Shown here one piece after another: positions 1 to 7,487 of a stretch of DNA of 64,000 bases; within the stretch, counting starts at the first letter, position 1; every line of letters begins with the position of its first letter. A program made the position numbers and the translations under genes. Source of the DNA: Nocardia pseudobrasiliensis NBRC 108224 (GTDB lineage Bacteria > Actinomycetota > Actinomycetes > Mycobacteriales > Mycobacteriaceae); assembly GCF_001613105.1 (NCBI RefSeq), contig NZ_BDBS01000016.1:1-64000 (forward strand), written 5' to 3'. Below the pieces are notes generated by a model. That model was not told where the DNA came from. It did not search any database and worked only from the letters and a program-made list of their open reading frames with translations.

Positions 1-9
1 GCTCCCGTC

Positions 10-130
10 GGCTGGCAGTCCCGCTCCCGGCGGCCCACTGTCCTGTTCCCGGCGGCCCACCGTCCCGCTCCCGGCGGCCCACATCCCATTTCCGGCGGCC
101 AACAATTCCATTCTCGGCGGCCAACATTCC
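10..130. repeat. Degenerate 22-bp tandem repeat
   Basis: About five head-to-tail copies of a 22-bp unit centred on CCCGGCGGCCCAC decay gradually towards the right, where it reads CTCGGCGGCCAAC. No coding frame uses it. It lies just before a strong hairpin at the 3' end of the minus-strand SDR gene, so it is a post-terminator minisatellite rather than a regulatory site. Confidence 0.6.
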
Positions 131-133
131 TTT

Positions 134-172
134 CCCTGTCGTTCCGGCACGCTTTTCGCCGGAACGACAGGG
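134..172. terminator. Perfect 15-bp hairpin (bidirectional terminator-like)
   Basis: A 15-bp perfect stem (134-148 with 158-172) closes a 9-nt loop containing CTTTT. It sits 7 bp beyond the stop of the minus-strand SDR gene. The core CCGGCACGCTTTTCGCCGG recurs in related forms near 21434-21482 and 44650-44670, so it belongs to a dispersed hairpin family. Confidence 0.7.
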
Positions 173-178
173 ATCGCC

Positions 179-946
179 TCACAACTCGGGTTTGACCATG
201 CGGGCGATGAGGCGGCGGAAGAGGTTGGGGGCGAAGCGGCGGGCCAGGACCATGGCGTGTGCGTCGCCGGGGAAGACGTAGACCGGCACCTTGCGCTTGG
301 CGAGGGTTTTCTCGACGGTATCGATGACCTTCTCCGGCGACATGCCGCTGCGCCCGGCCAGCACGCGCGGATCCGAGGCGCGGATATCGTCGAGGAAGTG
401 GGTTTCCACATGCGGCGGGCAGACGCACAGCAGTCGCACATTGGAGCCGAGGAGTTCCTGGGCCAGCGAATCGACATAGCCGACCACCGCGAATTTCGAT
501 GCGGCATAGGCGGCCAGGCCGGGCGAGGCGAACCAGCCCGCCATCGAGGCGAACAGCACCACCGTGCCGGATCCGGCATCGCGCATGGCCGGTATGACGG
601 CCTGGCACAGATTGACCGTACCGATGTAATTGGTGTTGATCAGCCGCTGCATCTCCGAAACATCTTGCGACAGAGCCGATCCCACGCGCGCGTAACCAGC
701 GGAATGCACCAGGTGCTCGATCGGCCCCAGCTCGCCGCGTACCTTCTCCACGACCGCCCGCACCGCGGCGGTATCGGAGACGTCGCAGGCATAGGTCCGC
801 ATATTCGGTGAGCGCCTGGCGGTTTCGGCCAAGCCGGTCTCGTTCAGATCCACCGCGGCGACGCGGTAGCCCGCGGCGGCCAGCCGCTGCGCGGCGATGC
901 GACCCATACCGCTGGCCGCGCCGGTCACCAGTGCTGTCTTGGTCAT
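179..946 (-). CDS. Short-chain dehydrogenase/reductase
   Basis: A 255-residue classical SDR. The N-terminal cofactor motif TGAASGMG (residues 8-15), an HSAG element in place of NNAG, and the catalytic YAASK are all visible. Substrate is unknown; NAD(P)-linked oxidation or reduction of an alcohol/ketone is expected of the family. The start at 946 is chosen because AGGAGG lies just upstream and the ATG overlaps the stop of the upstream acetoacetate decarboxylase-like gene (ATGA). The frame extends far upstream, but that part is non-coding shadow. It is the last gene of a two-gene unit that may be controlled by the KstR-like site at 1638-1651, which would suit lipid or sterol catabolism. Confidence 0.9.
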   Translation of the reverse strand: MTKTALVTGAASGMGRIAAQRLAAAGYRVAAVDLNETGLAETARRSPNMRTYACDVSDTAAVRAVVEKVRGELGPIEHLVHSAGYARVGSALSQDVSEMQRLINTNYIGTVNLCQAVIPAMRDAGSGTVVLFASMAGWFASPGLAAYAASKFAVVGYVDSLAQELLGSNVRLLCVCPPHVETHFLDDIRASDPRVLAGRSGMSPEKVIDTVEKTLAKRKVPVYVFPGDAHAMVLARRFAPNLFRRLIARMVKPEL

Positions 947-1620
947 GAAACCTCCTGAGCGTCCTCGAATCTCATGCGCAGCAGGCCGATTCGAGTACTG
1001 AACAGCGCACGACCCGGCAGGCCGAGCGCACGCATCTCGTCGGCCACCGGATGGTCGCCGAGTTGGATCCGGGCCCCGCCCGGGCGGCCGCGCACGGCCC
1101 CGGGGTTCATCACCCAGGGTGTGCGGCGCAGGACGCCCTCGAGACTCGTATAGGCGTCGACGGACGCGCCGCCGAGTCCGGATGGCAGCGGTATGCCGGC
1201 CCCGACCCGCAGGGCAACCACCAGCCGATCCTCGAGCCGCACCTCGCATCGATGCCCGAGGCCCGCCCGGGTGATCCGAATATCGGCCAGCTCCTTGGGA
1301 AATCCCCAGATCTGCCGACCGGCCGCACAGGTGAAACTCTGATTCACCGGCAGCCAATGGATGTACGCACCGACCCCGTGGCCGGGACGTCGGGCCAGCA
1401 GCGCGAAGGCGAACTCGTGGTATGGGCCGAGATCACCGTCGACATAGCGGACGAACGCCATCGAGCATATGGCGCGGCCGGCCAATTGCACCGGCTCCAA
1501 CCCCCTGTCCGCCAGCAGCCGTCGCGCCGCCGCCGCGTCGACGGCGAACATCGCCGAACAGGCATCCGCACGCCGGATCTCCACCGGCATCCGAACCTTT
1601 TCCCCGAGCACAGCATGCAC
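943..1620 (-). CDS. Acetoacetate decarboxylase family protein
   Basis: About 225 residues of the acetoacetate decarboxylase (ADC)-like fold. Visible family features are the YHEFAFALL segment, an IHWLPVNQSFTCAAGRQIWGFPKELADI-type core (the conserved WGFPK is clear) and a C-terminal ending rich in Arg and Leu. Many actinobacterial members are not true decarboxylases, so the reaction is open. GTG at 1620 is chosen because GGGAGG lies 8 nt upstream; an in-frame GTG at 1629 is too close to it. It is translationally coupled to the following SDR by a 4-nt overlap. A KstR-like operator lies 18 bp upstream of the start. Confidence 0.8.
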   Translation of the reverse strand: MHAVLGEKVRMPVEIRRADACSAMFAVDAAAARRLLADRGLEPVQLAGRAICSMAFVRYVDGDLGPYHEFAFALLARRPGHGVGAYIHWLPVNQSFTCAAGRQIWGFPKELADIRITRAGLGHRCEVRLEDRLVVALRVGAGIPLPSGLGGASVDAYTSLEGVLRRTPWVMNPGAVRGRPGGARIQLGDHPVADEMRALGLPGRALFSTRIGLLRMRFEDAQEVS

Positions 1621-1637
1621 CGCCGACACCTCCCAAG

Positions 1638-1651
1638 TAGAACACGTTCTC
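1638..1651 (-). promoter_or_regulatory. KstR-like operator
   Basis: The plus strand reads TAGAACACGTTCTC, matching the published KstR pattern TnnAACnnGTTnnA at all fixed positions but the last. It has palindromic AGAAC/GTTCT arms. It lies directly upstream of the acetoacetate decarboxylase-like gene. KstR represses sterol and lipid catabolism genes in mycolic-acid actinobacteria; its control here is inferred from the motif alone. Confidence 0.5.
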
Positions 1652-1673
1652 GTTTCTTCACCTACGATTTTCT

Positions 1674-1704
1674 GGACGGGTCCCGTTCACCGGGAACCCC
1701 GTCC
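1674..1704 (-). terminator. Terminator hairpin after the acyl-CoA synthetase gene
   Basis: GGACGGG (1674-1680) pairs with CCCGTCC (1698-1704), and an inner TCCCG/CGGGA pair closes the loop. It lies just beyond the stop of the minus-strand acyl-CoA synthetase gene. It separates that operon from the next promoter. Confidence 0.55.
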
Positions 1705-1711
1705 GCCCAGC

Positions 1712-3316
1712 TCAGCTCACTCGATGGTCGGGCTCGCGGTCCGCGACATAGGCCCGCGCCCAGCGATAGTCGGGTTTACCGCTGGGCGTCCGCCCGACCC
1801 GTTCGGCCACCCAGATCCGCCGCGGCAGTTTGTATCCGGCCAGATGCGCGCGCACATGCCGTTCCAGATCGGCGAAATCCACCGAACCCGAATCGTTTCC
1901 GGAGACGATCGCCGCGACCTGCTGCCCCCAGCGCTCGTGCGCCACGCCGATCACGATCGCGTCGTACACCCCCGCGTACGCCTTGACCACGGCCTCGACC
2001 TCTTCGGTGAAAACCTTCTCCCCACCGGTATTGACGACCATATCGCCTCGGCCCAGCAGCGTGACCGATCCGTCCGGCTCCACCCGCGCCCGATCATCGG
2101 TCACCACCATCCGAACCCCGTCGACGGTACGAAACAGCCGATCGGACCGGGCCTGATCCTTGTAGTATCCCAGCGGCACCGATCCGGTCTTGGCGATCCA
2201 GCCCTGCTCGCCGGGCCCCACGGGACGGCCGTCGTCGTCCACGACCACCGCGCCGCGCCCGGTCGCGACCCGCGGCCCCCGCGTGACATCGTCATCCTTG
2301 GACGCGAATCCGATGCCGCCGAAACCGGTTTCGGAGGATCCGATCGAATCGGTGAGGACGACTCCCGGAAACAGTTCCAGCAGTTCGTTCTTCACCGACT
2401 GGGACAGCAGCGCCGCACCGGAGCCGATGGCCACCAGCGACGACGCGTCCGCCGGGCGCTCCCGGTACGCGTCCAGCAGCGGCCGGGCCATGGCGTCGCC
2501 GGTGATGACCAGAATATTCGCCCTCTCCCGCGCCACGGCCCGCCAGATCCGGGCAGGCTCGAATTTCGGCTCGAACAGCACGGTTTGGCCCGACCAGAGC
2601 GCGGTGAAGGTCGGCATCATGGCGGCGGCGTGGATGAGCGGCGGCAGGACGAACCAGCGACTCGGCGGGGTCTGCGCGCCGATGCGGGACTGCTGATACT
2701 CATCGGCCACCGGCTCACCGGTGTAGAAGTCGATCCCGCCCCCGAGCACCCGCCACATATCCTCCTGCCGCCACATGACGCCCTTGGGCAGGCCGGTGGT
2801 GCCGCCGGTGTACATCATGAAAAGATCGTCGGCACTACGCTGGCCCGAATACCTTTGCGCACAGCCACTTTCGACAGCGGTCTCATACGGCACGGAACCG
2901 TCGCACCGTTCATCGGTCCCGTCCTCGACCACCATCGCGTACCGCACCGACGGCACCGCCGCGCGAACCCGATCCACCGCGGGACCGTAGCGTCGGTGAT
3001 GGATCACCGCCGTGAGATCGGCATTGTCGTAGACGTAGCGCAACTCCTCGACGCCGTAGCGATAGTTCACATTGATCGGCACCGCCCGCAGCTTGAAGCA
3101 GGCGATCAGCGTTTCCATGGTCTCTATGCCGTTGTGCATCTGAAAACCGATATGCGAGCCCGCGCCGAATCCGGCCGCGGCCAGATGCCCGGCCAGCGCG
3201 TCGGCCCGAGTATCCAACTGCCGGAAGGTCATCCTTCGCTCGCCCTCGACAATGGCGAGCCGCTCGGGCATGGCATCGACGGCGTGCTCGAACAGGTCGG
3301 CGAAATTGTTCGACAT
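1712..3316 (-). CDS. Acyl-CoA synthetase (FadD-type, AMP-binding)
   Basis: A 534-residue adenylate-forming ligase that would activate a carboxylic acid through an acyl-AMP to a CoA thioester. The P-loop-like motif MYTGGTTGLPKGVMW is clear near residue 168, followed by the A5-type DSIGSSETG and the hinge/A8 region LLGRGDMVVNTGGEKVF. The C-terminal catalytic lysine lies in the TPSGKPDYRWA segment. The short GGGIDFY stretch after the P-loop resembles the FadD19/FadD17 group that activates sterol side chains, but the substrate cannot be fixed from sequence. It is the last gene of the cyp123 operon, 16 bp after the preceding hypothetical gene. Confidence 0.88.
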   Translation of the reverse strand: MSNNFADLFEHAVDAMPERLAIVEGERRMTFRQLDTRADALAGHLAAAGFGAGSHIGFQMHNGIETMETLIACFKLRAVPINVNYRYGVEELRYVYDNADLTAVIHHRRYGPAVDRVRAAVPSVRYAMVVEDGTDERCDGSVPYETAVESGCAQRYSGQRSADDLFMMYTGGTTGLPKGVMWRQEDMWRVLGGGIDFYTGEPVADEYQQSRIGAQTPPSRWFVLPPLIHAAAMMPTFTALWSGQTVLFEPKFEPARIWRAVARERANILVITGDAMARPLLDAYRERPADASSLVAIGSGAALLSQSVKNELLELFPGVVLTDSIGSSETGFGGIGFASKDDDVTRGPRVATGRGAVVVDDDGRPVGPGEQGWIAKTGSVPLGYYKDQARSDRLFRTVDGVRMVVTDDRARVEPDGSVTLLGRGDMVVNTGGEKVFTEEVEAVVKAYAGVYDAIVIGVAHERWGQQVAAIVSGNDSGSVDFADLERHVRAHLAGYKLPRRIWVAERVGRTPSGKPDYRWARAYVADREPDHRVS

Positions 3317-3332
3317 GGTCGGCTCCTGGGAT

Positions 3333-4583
3333 CTACACGACGGTCAGCGGCAGCGATCGGCGAACGCCGAAGGCGAAATCCGCGCCGGTGCTGAGGCGGG
3401 TGATGATGACCTCGGACGCCTGCGGGAAAGGTGCAGGGGCCCTGAGGATTTCGAAGACGATCCCGCCCTCGTCCACCGCCCGCACCCGCGCATAACGGTG
3501 CGGATCGACGCCCTGCACGATGGCGTTCAGCGGTTCCGGATGCTCGGCATCGATCAGCGCGGGCCAGCCGCCGTCGGCCACCCCGGGACAGTCGCGAGGC
3601 AGTCGCAACACCACGGCGTCCCCCTTCACCGCGACATCGATCGCGCTGTACGACAGGGGATTCCACGCCGGATGCAACCGCAGCACCCGGGCCAGATCCC
3701 GCGGCCCGTCGCCGAGTCGCAACGCGGCGCGCACCCGCTGCGCGGTCAGCCCCGCGATGCCGATGAACTGCTTGCGGGCGATCGCGGTCGCCCGGCCGGC
3801 GTCGGTCCGCGCGCCGAGAGCGATCAGGAAGCCGAGGGTGAGCAGATGCTGTTGCAGGCATACCTCGTCGGCGAGGCGCACGAGCGCAGATTTCGAGAAA
3901 TCCGCGAAGCACAGATCGCTCAGCAGCGGCCCGGCATAGTCGGACAGCCCCGCATCCGCCGGATCGATCGGATCGAGTTCGATTCGCGCGGCATGGGTTT
4001 CGGCGATACGCGCGGCATGTTCGGGTGGTTGCGGCGGCGTGTGTGCGGGATCGATGACCACGGTCCACGCGCAGACGGGTGTGCGATCGGCGGGGCGGCG
4101 GGGCGGGCGATGGACAGGACGCACCCGGGCATGCGGATTGGTGGCCAGCGCGGTCGCGTCGAAGGTCGGATCCTCGATGGTGTGGCACATCGCCACCACG
4201 AAGTCCTCCCCCATCGGCTCCACATCGGCCAGTGCGCCACAGTGGTCGAGCCGGAATTCGCCATGATCGTGATCGTCCACGCGGAAGCGGAAATCCATGA
4301 ACTGCGGCGGCGCTCCGATATCGAGCTGCAAGCCTTTGAAGATGGTCGCCACGCCGTCACCGGGAATGTTCAGGGCCGCGCGCATGCGCCGGGTGTACAC
4401 CGGGCTGGCCAGCTGCCACTCCTCGATGGCGATCGCGGTCATACCCTCGCGCCCGAAGGCCGCGATCGACTGCGCCATTCCGGAGCGATCGATGAGATGT
4501 CCGCACAGCAGCAGTTCCGGAACGAGCACCGCCAGCTCGGCCCGGGTCAGCTCGGCGAAGCGACTGGACACGACGATCACCAC
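3333..4583 (-). CDS. Conserved hypothetical protein
   Basis: A 416-residue protein with no motif I can assign. There is no signal peptide or membrane segment. The N-terminal third resembles a helical domain (FAELTRAELAVLVPELLLCG, IDRSG), followed by a beta-rich region with many His/Asp residues (FRVDDHDHGEF, EDFVVAMCHTIED). A central helical part carries several Cys (LSDLCFADF, DEVCLQQHLL). GTG codons at 4583 and 4580 are both possible starts; the second gives the usual GTGA overlap with the stop of the upstream NTF2-fold gene. Its place between an NTF2-fold protein and an acyl-CoA synthetase in one operon suggests a role in the same lipid pathway. Confidence 0.75.
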   Translation of the reverse strand: MVIVVSSRFAELTRAELAVLVPELLLCGHLIDRSGMAQSIAAFGREGMTAIAIEEWQLASPVYTRRMRAALNIPGDGVATIFKGLQLDIGAPPQFMDFRFRVDDHDHGEFRLDHCGALADVEPMGEDFVVAMCHTIEDPTFDATALATNPHARVRPVHRPPRRPADRTPVCAWTVVIDPAHTPPQPPEHAARIAETHAARIELDPIDPADAGLSDYAGPLLSDLCFADFSKSALVRLADEVCLQQHLLTLGFLIALGARTDAGRATAIARKQFIGIAGLTAQRVRAALRLGDGPRDLARVLRLHPAWNPLSYSAIDVAVKGDAVVLRLPRDCPGVADGGWPALIDAEHPEPLNAIVQGVDPHRYARVRAVDEGGIVFEILRAPAPFPQASEVIITRLSTGADFAFGVRRSLPLTVV

Positions 4584-5122
4584 ATCGGAACGGGTGATTC
4601 ACCGAGGCGGTACCAGCCCGGCAGCGGTTCGCCGGATATGGACCGCTCGATGCGTTTGCGCATACCCGGGGTGAGTGCGTCGGCGGCGATCATCTCCGCG
4701 AACAGCGCCGATACATTGCCGAAGTCGAAAAAGTCGCGCTGCCAGGACCATTGGAGGTCGCCGCCATAGCGGAACCAGCTGCCGCCGATACCCGCCGGAC
4801 TGTAGGGGCGGCCGTCGGGGCGGGTCGCGGAACCGATCTGTTTCCAGAAGCCGATCACGCTGCCGGCGCGATCGTCGACGACGAATTCCTGATACGGATA
4901 GGTCCAGCCCTCGAGTCCGGACATCTCCTGTCCGAGGGCAAGTTCGCGAATCTCCGCGCGCCCCACGGCCATGAACTCCTGGGCCGGACCGTAGTTCCAG
5001 CCGTAGGTGGCGTCCTCGGTGTACATCGCGGCCAGCGGACGCCAATCGCCCTGGGCCTCACAGGTTTTGTTCGCCTCGACCCAGCGCCGCACCATCTCGT
5101 CGAGTTCGTCGCGATCGGTCAC
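4577..5122 (-). CDS. NTF2/SnoaL-fold protein (Rv0762c-like)
   Basis: A 181-residue NTF2-like protein. This fold covers steroid isomerases, dehydratases and binding proteins. Signature segments are the N-terminal helix DELDEMVRRWVEANKT, LAAMYTEDATYGWNYGP and WSWQRDFFDFGN. The length and the position after a ferredoxin match what I recall of M. tuberculosis Rv0762c. The GTG at 5122 is chosen because it overlaps the ferredoxin stop as GTGA; the reading frame is open further upstream but overlaps the ferredoxin gene. Steroid or isoprenoid binding is a reasonable guess given cyp51/cyp123 relatives nearby; catalysis is not established. Confidence 0.82.
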   Translation of the reverse strand: MTDRDELDEMVRRWVEANKTCEAQGDWRPLAAMYTEDATYGWNYGPAQEFMAVGRAEIRELALGQEMSGLEGWTYPYQEFVVDDRAGSVIGFWKQIGSATRPDGRPYSPAGIGGSWFRYGGDLQWSWQRDFFDFGNVSALFAEMIAADALTPGMRKRIERSISGEPLPGWYRLGESPVPMW

Positions 5123-5322
5123 GACTGATCCTCCACGAGAGACAGGGCCTGGGTGGGGCAGTAGCGGATCGCGGCCCGCGCCGCGTCCAGATCGTCGCCG
5201 GGTTCGGCGCGCAGAATTCGCACCGTCCCGTGTCTGGGCACCTCGAACAGTGCCGGTGCCTCGTCCTGACAGACGGCATGTCCCTGACACAGTTGCTCGT
5301 CCACGACTACACGCATTGTCAT
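5119..5322 (-). CDS. [3Fe-4S] ferredoxin, P450 partner
   Basis: A 67-residue single-cluster ferredoxin with C12-x2-H15-x2-C18 and a distal C55-P56. The second cysteine of a 4Fe motif is replaced by His, as in P450-associated 3Fe-4S ferredoxins. It would pass single electrons to cytochrome P450. In M. tuberculosis the homologue (Rv0763c) lies next to cyp51; here cyp51 is 12.5 kb away and the nearest P450 is cyp123 in the same operon. It overlaps both neighbours by 4 nt, so it is translated together with them. Confidence 0.93.
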   Translation of the reverse strand: MTMRVVVDEQLCQGHAVCQDEAPALFEVPRHGTVRILRAEPGDDLDAARAAIRYCPTQALSLVEDQS

Positions 5323-6101
5323 TCCCCTTCCAGTGGCGCTTCGGGCTGCACCTCGACCAGCACCAGATGCGCACCGCGCGGCGTCGACACCACCGCGAGC
5401 ACCGCGGCGGCGATATCGTCGGCGCGCAGGAAATGCGGATGCCGGGCGAAGCCCCAGCGCGCCCAGTTGTCGAGCAGCGGACCGATCACCTCCGGCGTGG
5501 CGGTCATACCCATTCCGGTCAGCGTCTGCCCGGGGCGTACCACCGAGGCGCGAACGCCGGTGCCCTCCAACTCCATTCGCAACTGCCGGGCCAGAGCTTC
5601 CACGCCGATCTTGGCGGCGTTGTAGGCGCCCGTACCGGGCCGCGGGCGGTCGGCGCAGTCCGAGCCGATCACCACGAAATCACCGCGGCGGCGCTCGATC
5701 ATCGACGGCAGGATCCGGTGCGCGAGCCGCTGCGCACCCAGCAGATGCACGTCGATCTGGTTCAGGAATCGGCCCGGATCCATCTCCCAGACCGTGCCGA
5801 ATTCCAGGTCGCCCGCACCGGATACGACGATTTCCAGCGGCCCGAGCGCGGATTCGGCGGCGGTCACGAATTCCTCGACCGACGCGCTGTCGCCCACATC
5901 CAGCCGCCCCGCGAATGCCTCGCCCCCGTCGGCCCGGATCTTCTCCGCCAGCGACTCGCAGATCCCCACCCGGCGCGCGCCCAGCGCCACGGGATGTCCG
6001 GCCGCCGCGAGCGCCTGTGCCGTGGCCGCGCCGATACCGGAGGACGCCCCGGCGATCAGAGCGGGCCTGCGATCGGGATGCGCGGGGAATTTCGACATCA
6101 A
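5319..6101 (-). CDS. Short-chain dehydrogenase/reductase (Rv0765c-like)
   Basis: A 260-residue classical SDR. The cofactor motif AGASSGIG is near residue 18, VSGAG stands in place of NNAG, and the catalytic YNAAK is present. It overlaps the P450 stop by 4 nt upstream and the ferredoxin start by 4 nt downstream. Conserved linkage with P450 and ferredoxin suggests it oxidises or reduces the P450 product, such as a hydroxylated sterol or fatty substrate; this is inference. Confidence 0.9.
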   Translation of the reverse strand: MMSKFPAHPDRRPALIAGASSGIGAATAQALAAAGHPVALGARRVGICESLAEKIRADGGEAFAGRLDVGDSASVEEFVTAAESALGPLEIVVSGAGDLEFGTVWEMDPGRFLNQIDVHLLGAQRLAHRILPSMIERRRGDFVVIGSDCADRPRPGTGAYNAAKIGVEALARQLRMELEGTGVRASVVRPGQTLTGMGMTATPEVIGPLLDNWARWGFARHPHFLRADDIAAAVLAVVSTPRGAHLVLVEVQPEAPLEGE

Positions 6102-7327
6102 CGCACCTCCACCGCAATGGGCAGCCGGGCGAAGCCGCGCACATTGGTGGAGTGCACGCGCTCGATACCGTCGGTGTCGACCTCATAGGACCGCACGCGA
6201 GAGGTGAACTCCCGCAGGGCGATCGACGCCTCCAGCCGGGCCAGATGCGCGCCCAGGCAGAAGTGCACACCGCGACCGAAACTCACCAGTCCGCCCTTGT
6301 CGGTGCGCTCGATGTCGTAGATCTGCGGTCGGGCGAATACCGCCTCGTCGCGATTGGCCGAGCCGACCAGCAGCAGCACCTTGTCCCCCGCCGGAATCGT
6401 GCCGCCGTGCAGCTCGATGTCCACCGCGGCGGTGCGGGCCAGGATCTGGGTCGAGGTGTCGTAGCGCAGCGTCTCCTCGACCCAGTCGGCGATCAGATCG
6501 GGGTCGGCGGCCGCCTTCGCGTACTGCGCGGGATTGATCGCGGCCCAATACAGGGCATTGCCAAGCAGTTTCGTGGTGGTCTCATTGCCCGCGATCACCA
6601 TGAGGAACAGGAAGCCGAGGATCTCGTCGTCGGACAGCCGGTCGCCGTCGGATTCCGCGTCCAGCAGCGCGGAGGTGAGATCGGCGGTGCGAGCGCGACG
6701 GCGCTGGGCGATCATATCCGCGTAGTAGCCGATCAGTCGCAGCGAGGCGTCCATCGCGGCGACCGGCACATCGAGGACGCCGTCCTCGCGGTGTACGACC
6801 AGATCGGCCAACCGCCTGATCTCGGCCCGGTCCGCCTCGGGCACGCCCATCAGCTCGGAGATGACATCCATCGGCAGCCGCCCGGCCAGCTCCTCGATCC
6901 AATCGAATCTCCCCTGGGCCAGTGCGGGTTCCAGATACTGGCGGGTCGATGCCGCTATGCGATCGGACATCTCGGTGACCCGTCGCGGCGTGAACCCCCG
7001 AAACACCAACTGCCGCAACCGCAGATGCCGCGGATCGTCCATGGCCAGGAAGGACATGGTTCGGTGCGCGCGCGGCCCCCAGGCTGCGGGATCCAGCGAA
7101 ACCCCGTTCGCACTGGACAGCCGGGCACTGTCTCGGAACCCGGCCGTCACATCGGTATGCCGCGACAGCGCCCAGAATCCCAGCTCCGGATTGTGGTACA
7201 GCGGAGCCTCGGCGCGCAGCCGCTCGTAGACGGGATACGGGTCGTCGTGGAAGCCGTAATCGTACGGGTCGAATGAGAACGAGTTCAGCCTGCCGGATTC
7301 CGTTCCGGAAGACACCGAGCTGGACAT
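6098..7327 (-). CDS. cyp123: Cytochrome P450, CYP123 family
   Basis: A 409-residue soluble P450. The I-helix AGNETT, the K-helix EETLR and the heme loop FGRGVHFCLGAH with Cys357 are all present. The N-terminal DPYDYGFHDDPYPVY and the internal MSFLAMDDP and FTPRRV strongly recall M. tuberculosis CYP123 (Rv0766c). The native substrate is unknown. The ATG at 7327 is chosen over upstream codons because it lies inside the operator, 8 nt after a TACCGT -10 box, giving a leaderless start. It heads an operon running through SDR, ferredoxin, NTF2-fold, hypothetical and acyl-CoA synthetase genes. Confidence 0.93.
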   Translation of the reverse strand: MSSSVSSGTESGRLNSFSFDPYDYGFHDDPYPVYERLRAEAPLYHNPELGFWALSRHTDVTAGFRDSARLSSANGVSLDPAAWGPRAHRTMSFLAMDDPRHLRLRQLVFRGFTPRRVTEMSDRIAASTRQYLEPALAQGRFDWIEELAGRLPMDVISELMGVPEADRAEIRRLADLVVHREDGVLDVPVAAMDASLRLIGYYADMIAQRRRARTADLTSALLDAESDGDRLSDDEILGFLFLMVIAGNETTTKLLGNALYWAAINPAQYAKAAADPDLIADWVEETLRYDTSTQILARTAAVDIELHGGTIPAGDKVLLLVGSANRDEAVFARPQIYDIERTDKGGLVSFGRGVHFCLGAHLARLEASIALREFTSRVRSYEVDTDGIERVHSTNVRGFARLPIAVEVR

Positions 7328-7341
7328 GTGTCTGGACGGTA
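7322..7341 (-). promoter_or_regulatory. cyp123 promoter with TetR operator
   Basis: On the minus strand a TACCGT -10 box (7341-7336) is followed by CCAGACAC and then ATG, which is both the start codon and part of the operator CCAGACACATGTCC. The arrangement and the 8-nt spacing are identical at the aldehyde dehydrogenase, tetR and cyp51 promoters. A repressor bound here would cover the transcription start. Confidence 0.7.
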
Positions 7342-7411
7342 CCACCACCGCCCCAGCCCCGATAGCCCTTCGGGCAAAATCCCCGAAAGAACGAGGATTC
7401 AAGGCAAAAAT

Positions 7412-7425
7412 TGAAACAAGTTATT
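7412..7425 (+). promoter_or_regulatory. Possible KstR-like site
   Basis: TGAAACAAGTTATT fits TnnAACnnGTTnnA except at the last base. It lies in the divergent intergenic region between cyp123 and the aldehyde dehydrogenase gene, about 23 bp upstream of the latter's -10 box. It might place both operons under a second regulator; a single imperfect match is weak evidence. Confidence 0.3.
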
Positions 7426-7447
7426 GCGCCTTTACCCGGGCTCTACA

Positions 7448-7470
7448 TATAGTCCGTACACGTGTCCGGA
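7448..7470 (+). promoter_or_regulatory. Aldehyde dehydrogenase promoter with TetR operator and mini-ORF start
   Basis: A TATAGT -10 box (7448-7453) is followed after 8 nt (CCGTACAC) by GTGTCC, forming the palindrome ACACGTGT inside CCGTACACGTGTCCGG. This is the same geometry as at cyp123, tetR and cyp51. A transcript starting here would begin at or near the GTG at 7462, which opens a 9-codon frame whose TGA overlaps the aldehyde dehydrogenase ATG. Confidence 0.7.
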
Positions 7471-7487
7471 CAGCATGGGAGCTACCG

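Noticed and set aside
10..130. Operator array for the first gene
   Set aside because: It lies beyond the 3' end of the minus-strand gene and past its terminator hairpin, not in a promoter.
1469..3394. A 640-codon plus-strand frame opposite the acyl-CoA synthetase
   Set aside because: No family similarity and Arg/His/Pro-rich composition; the opposite strand encodes a full-length AMP-binding enzyme.
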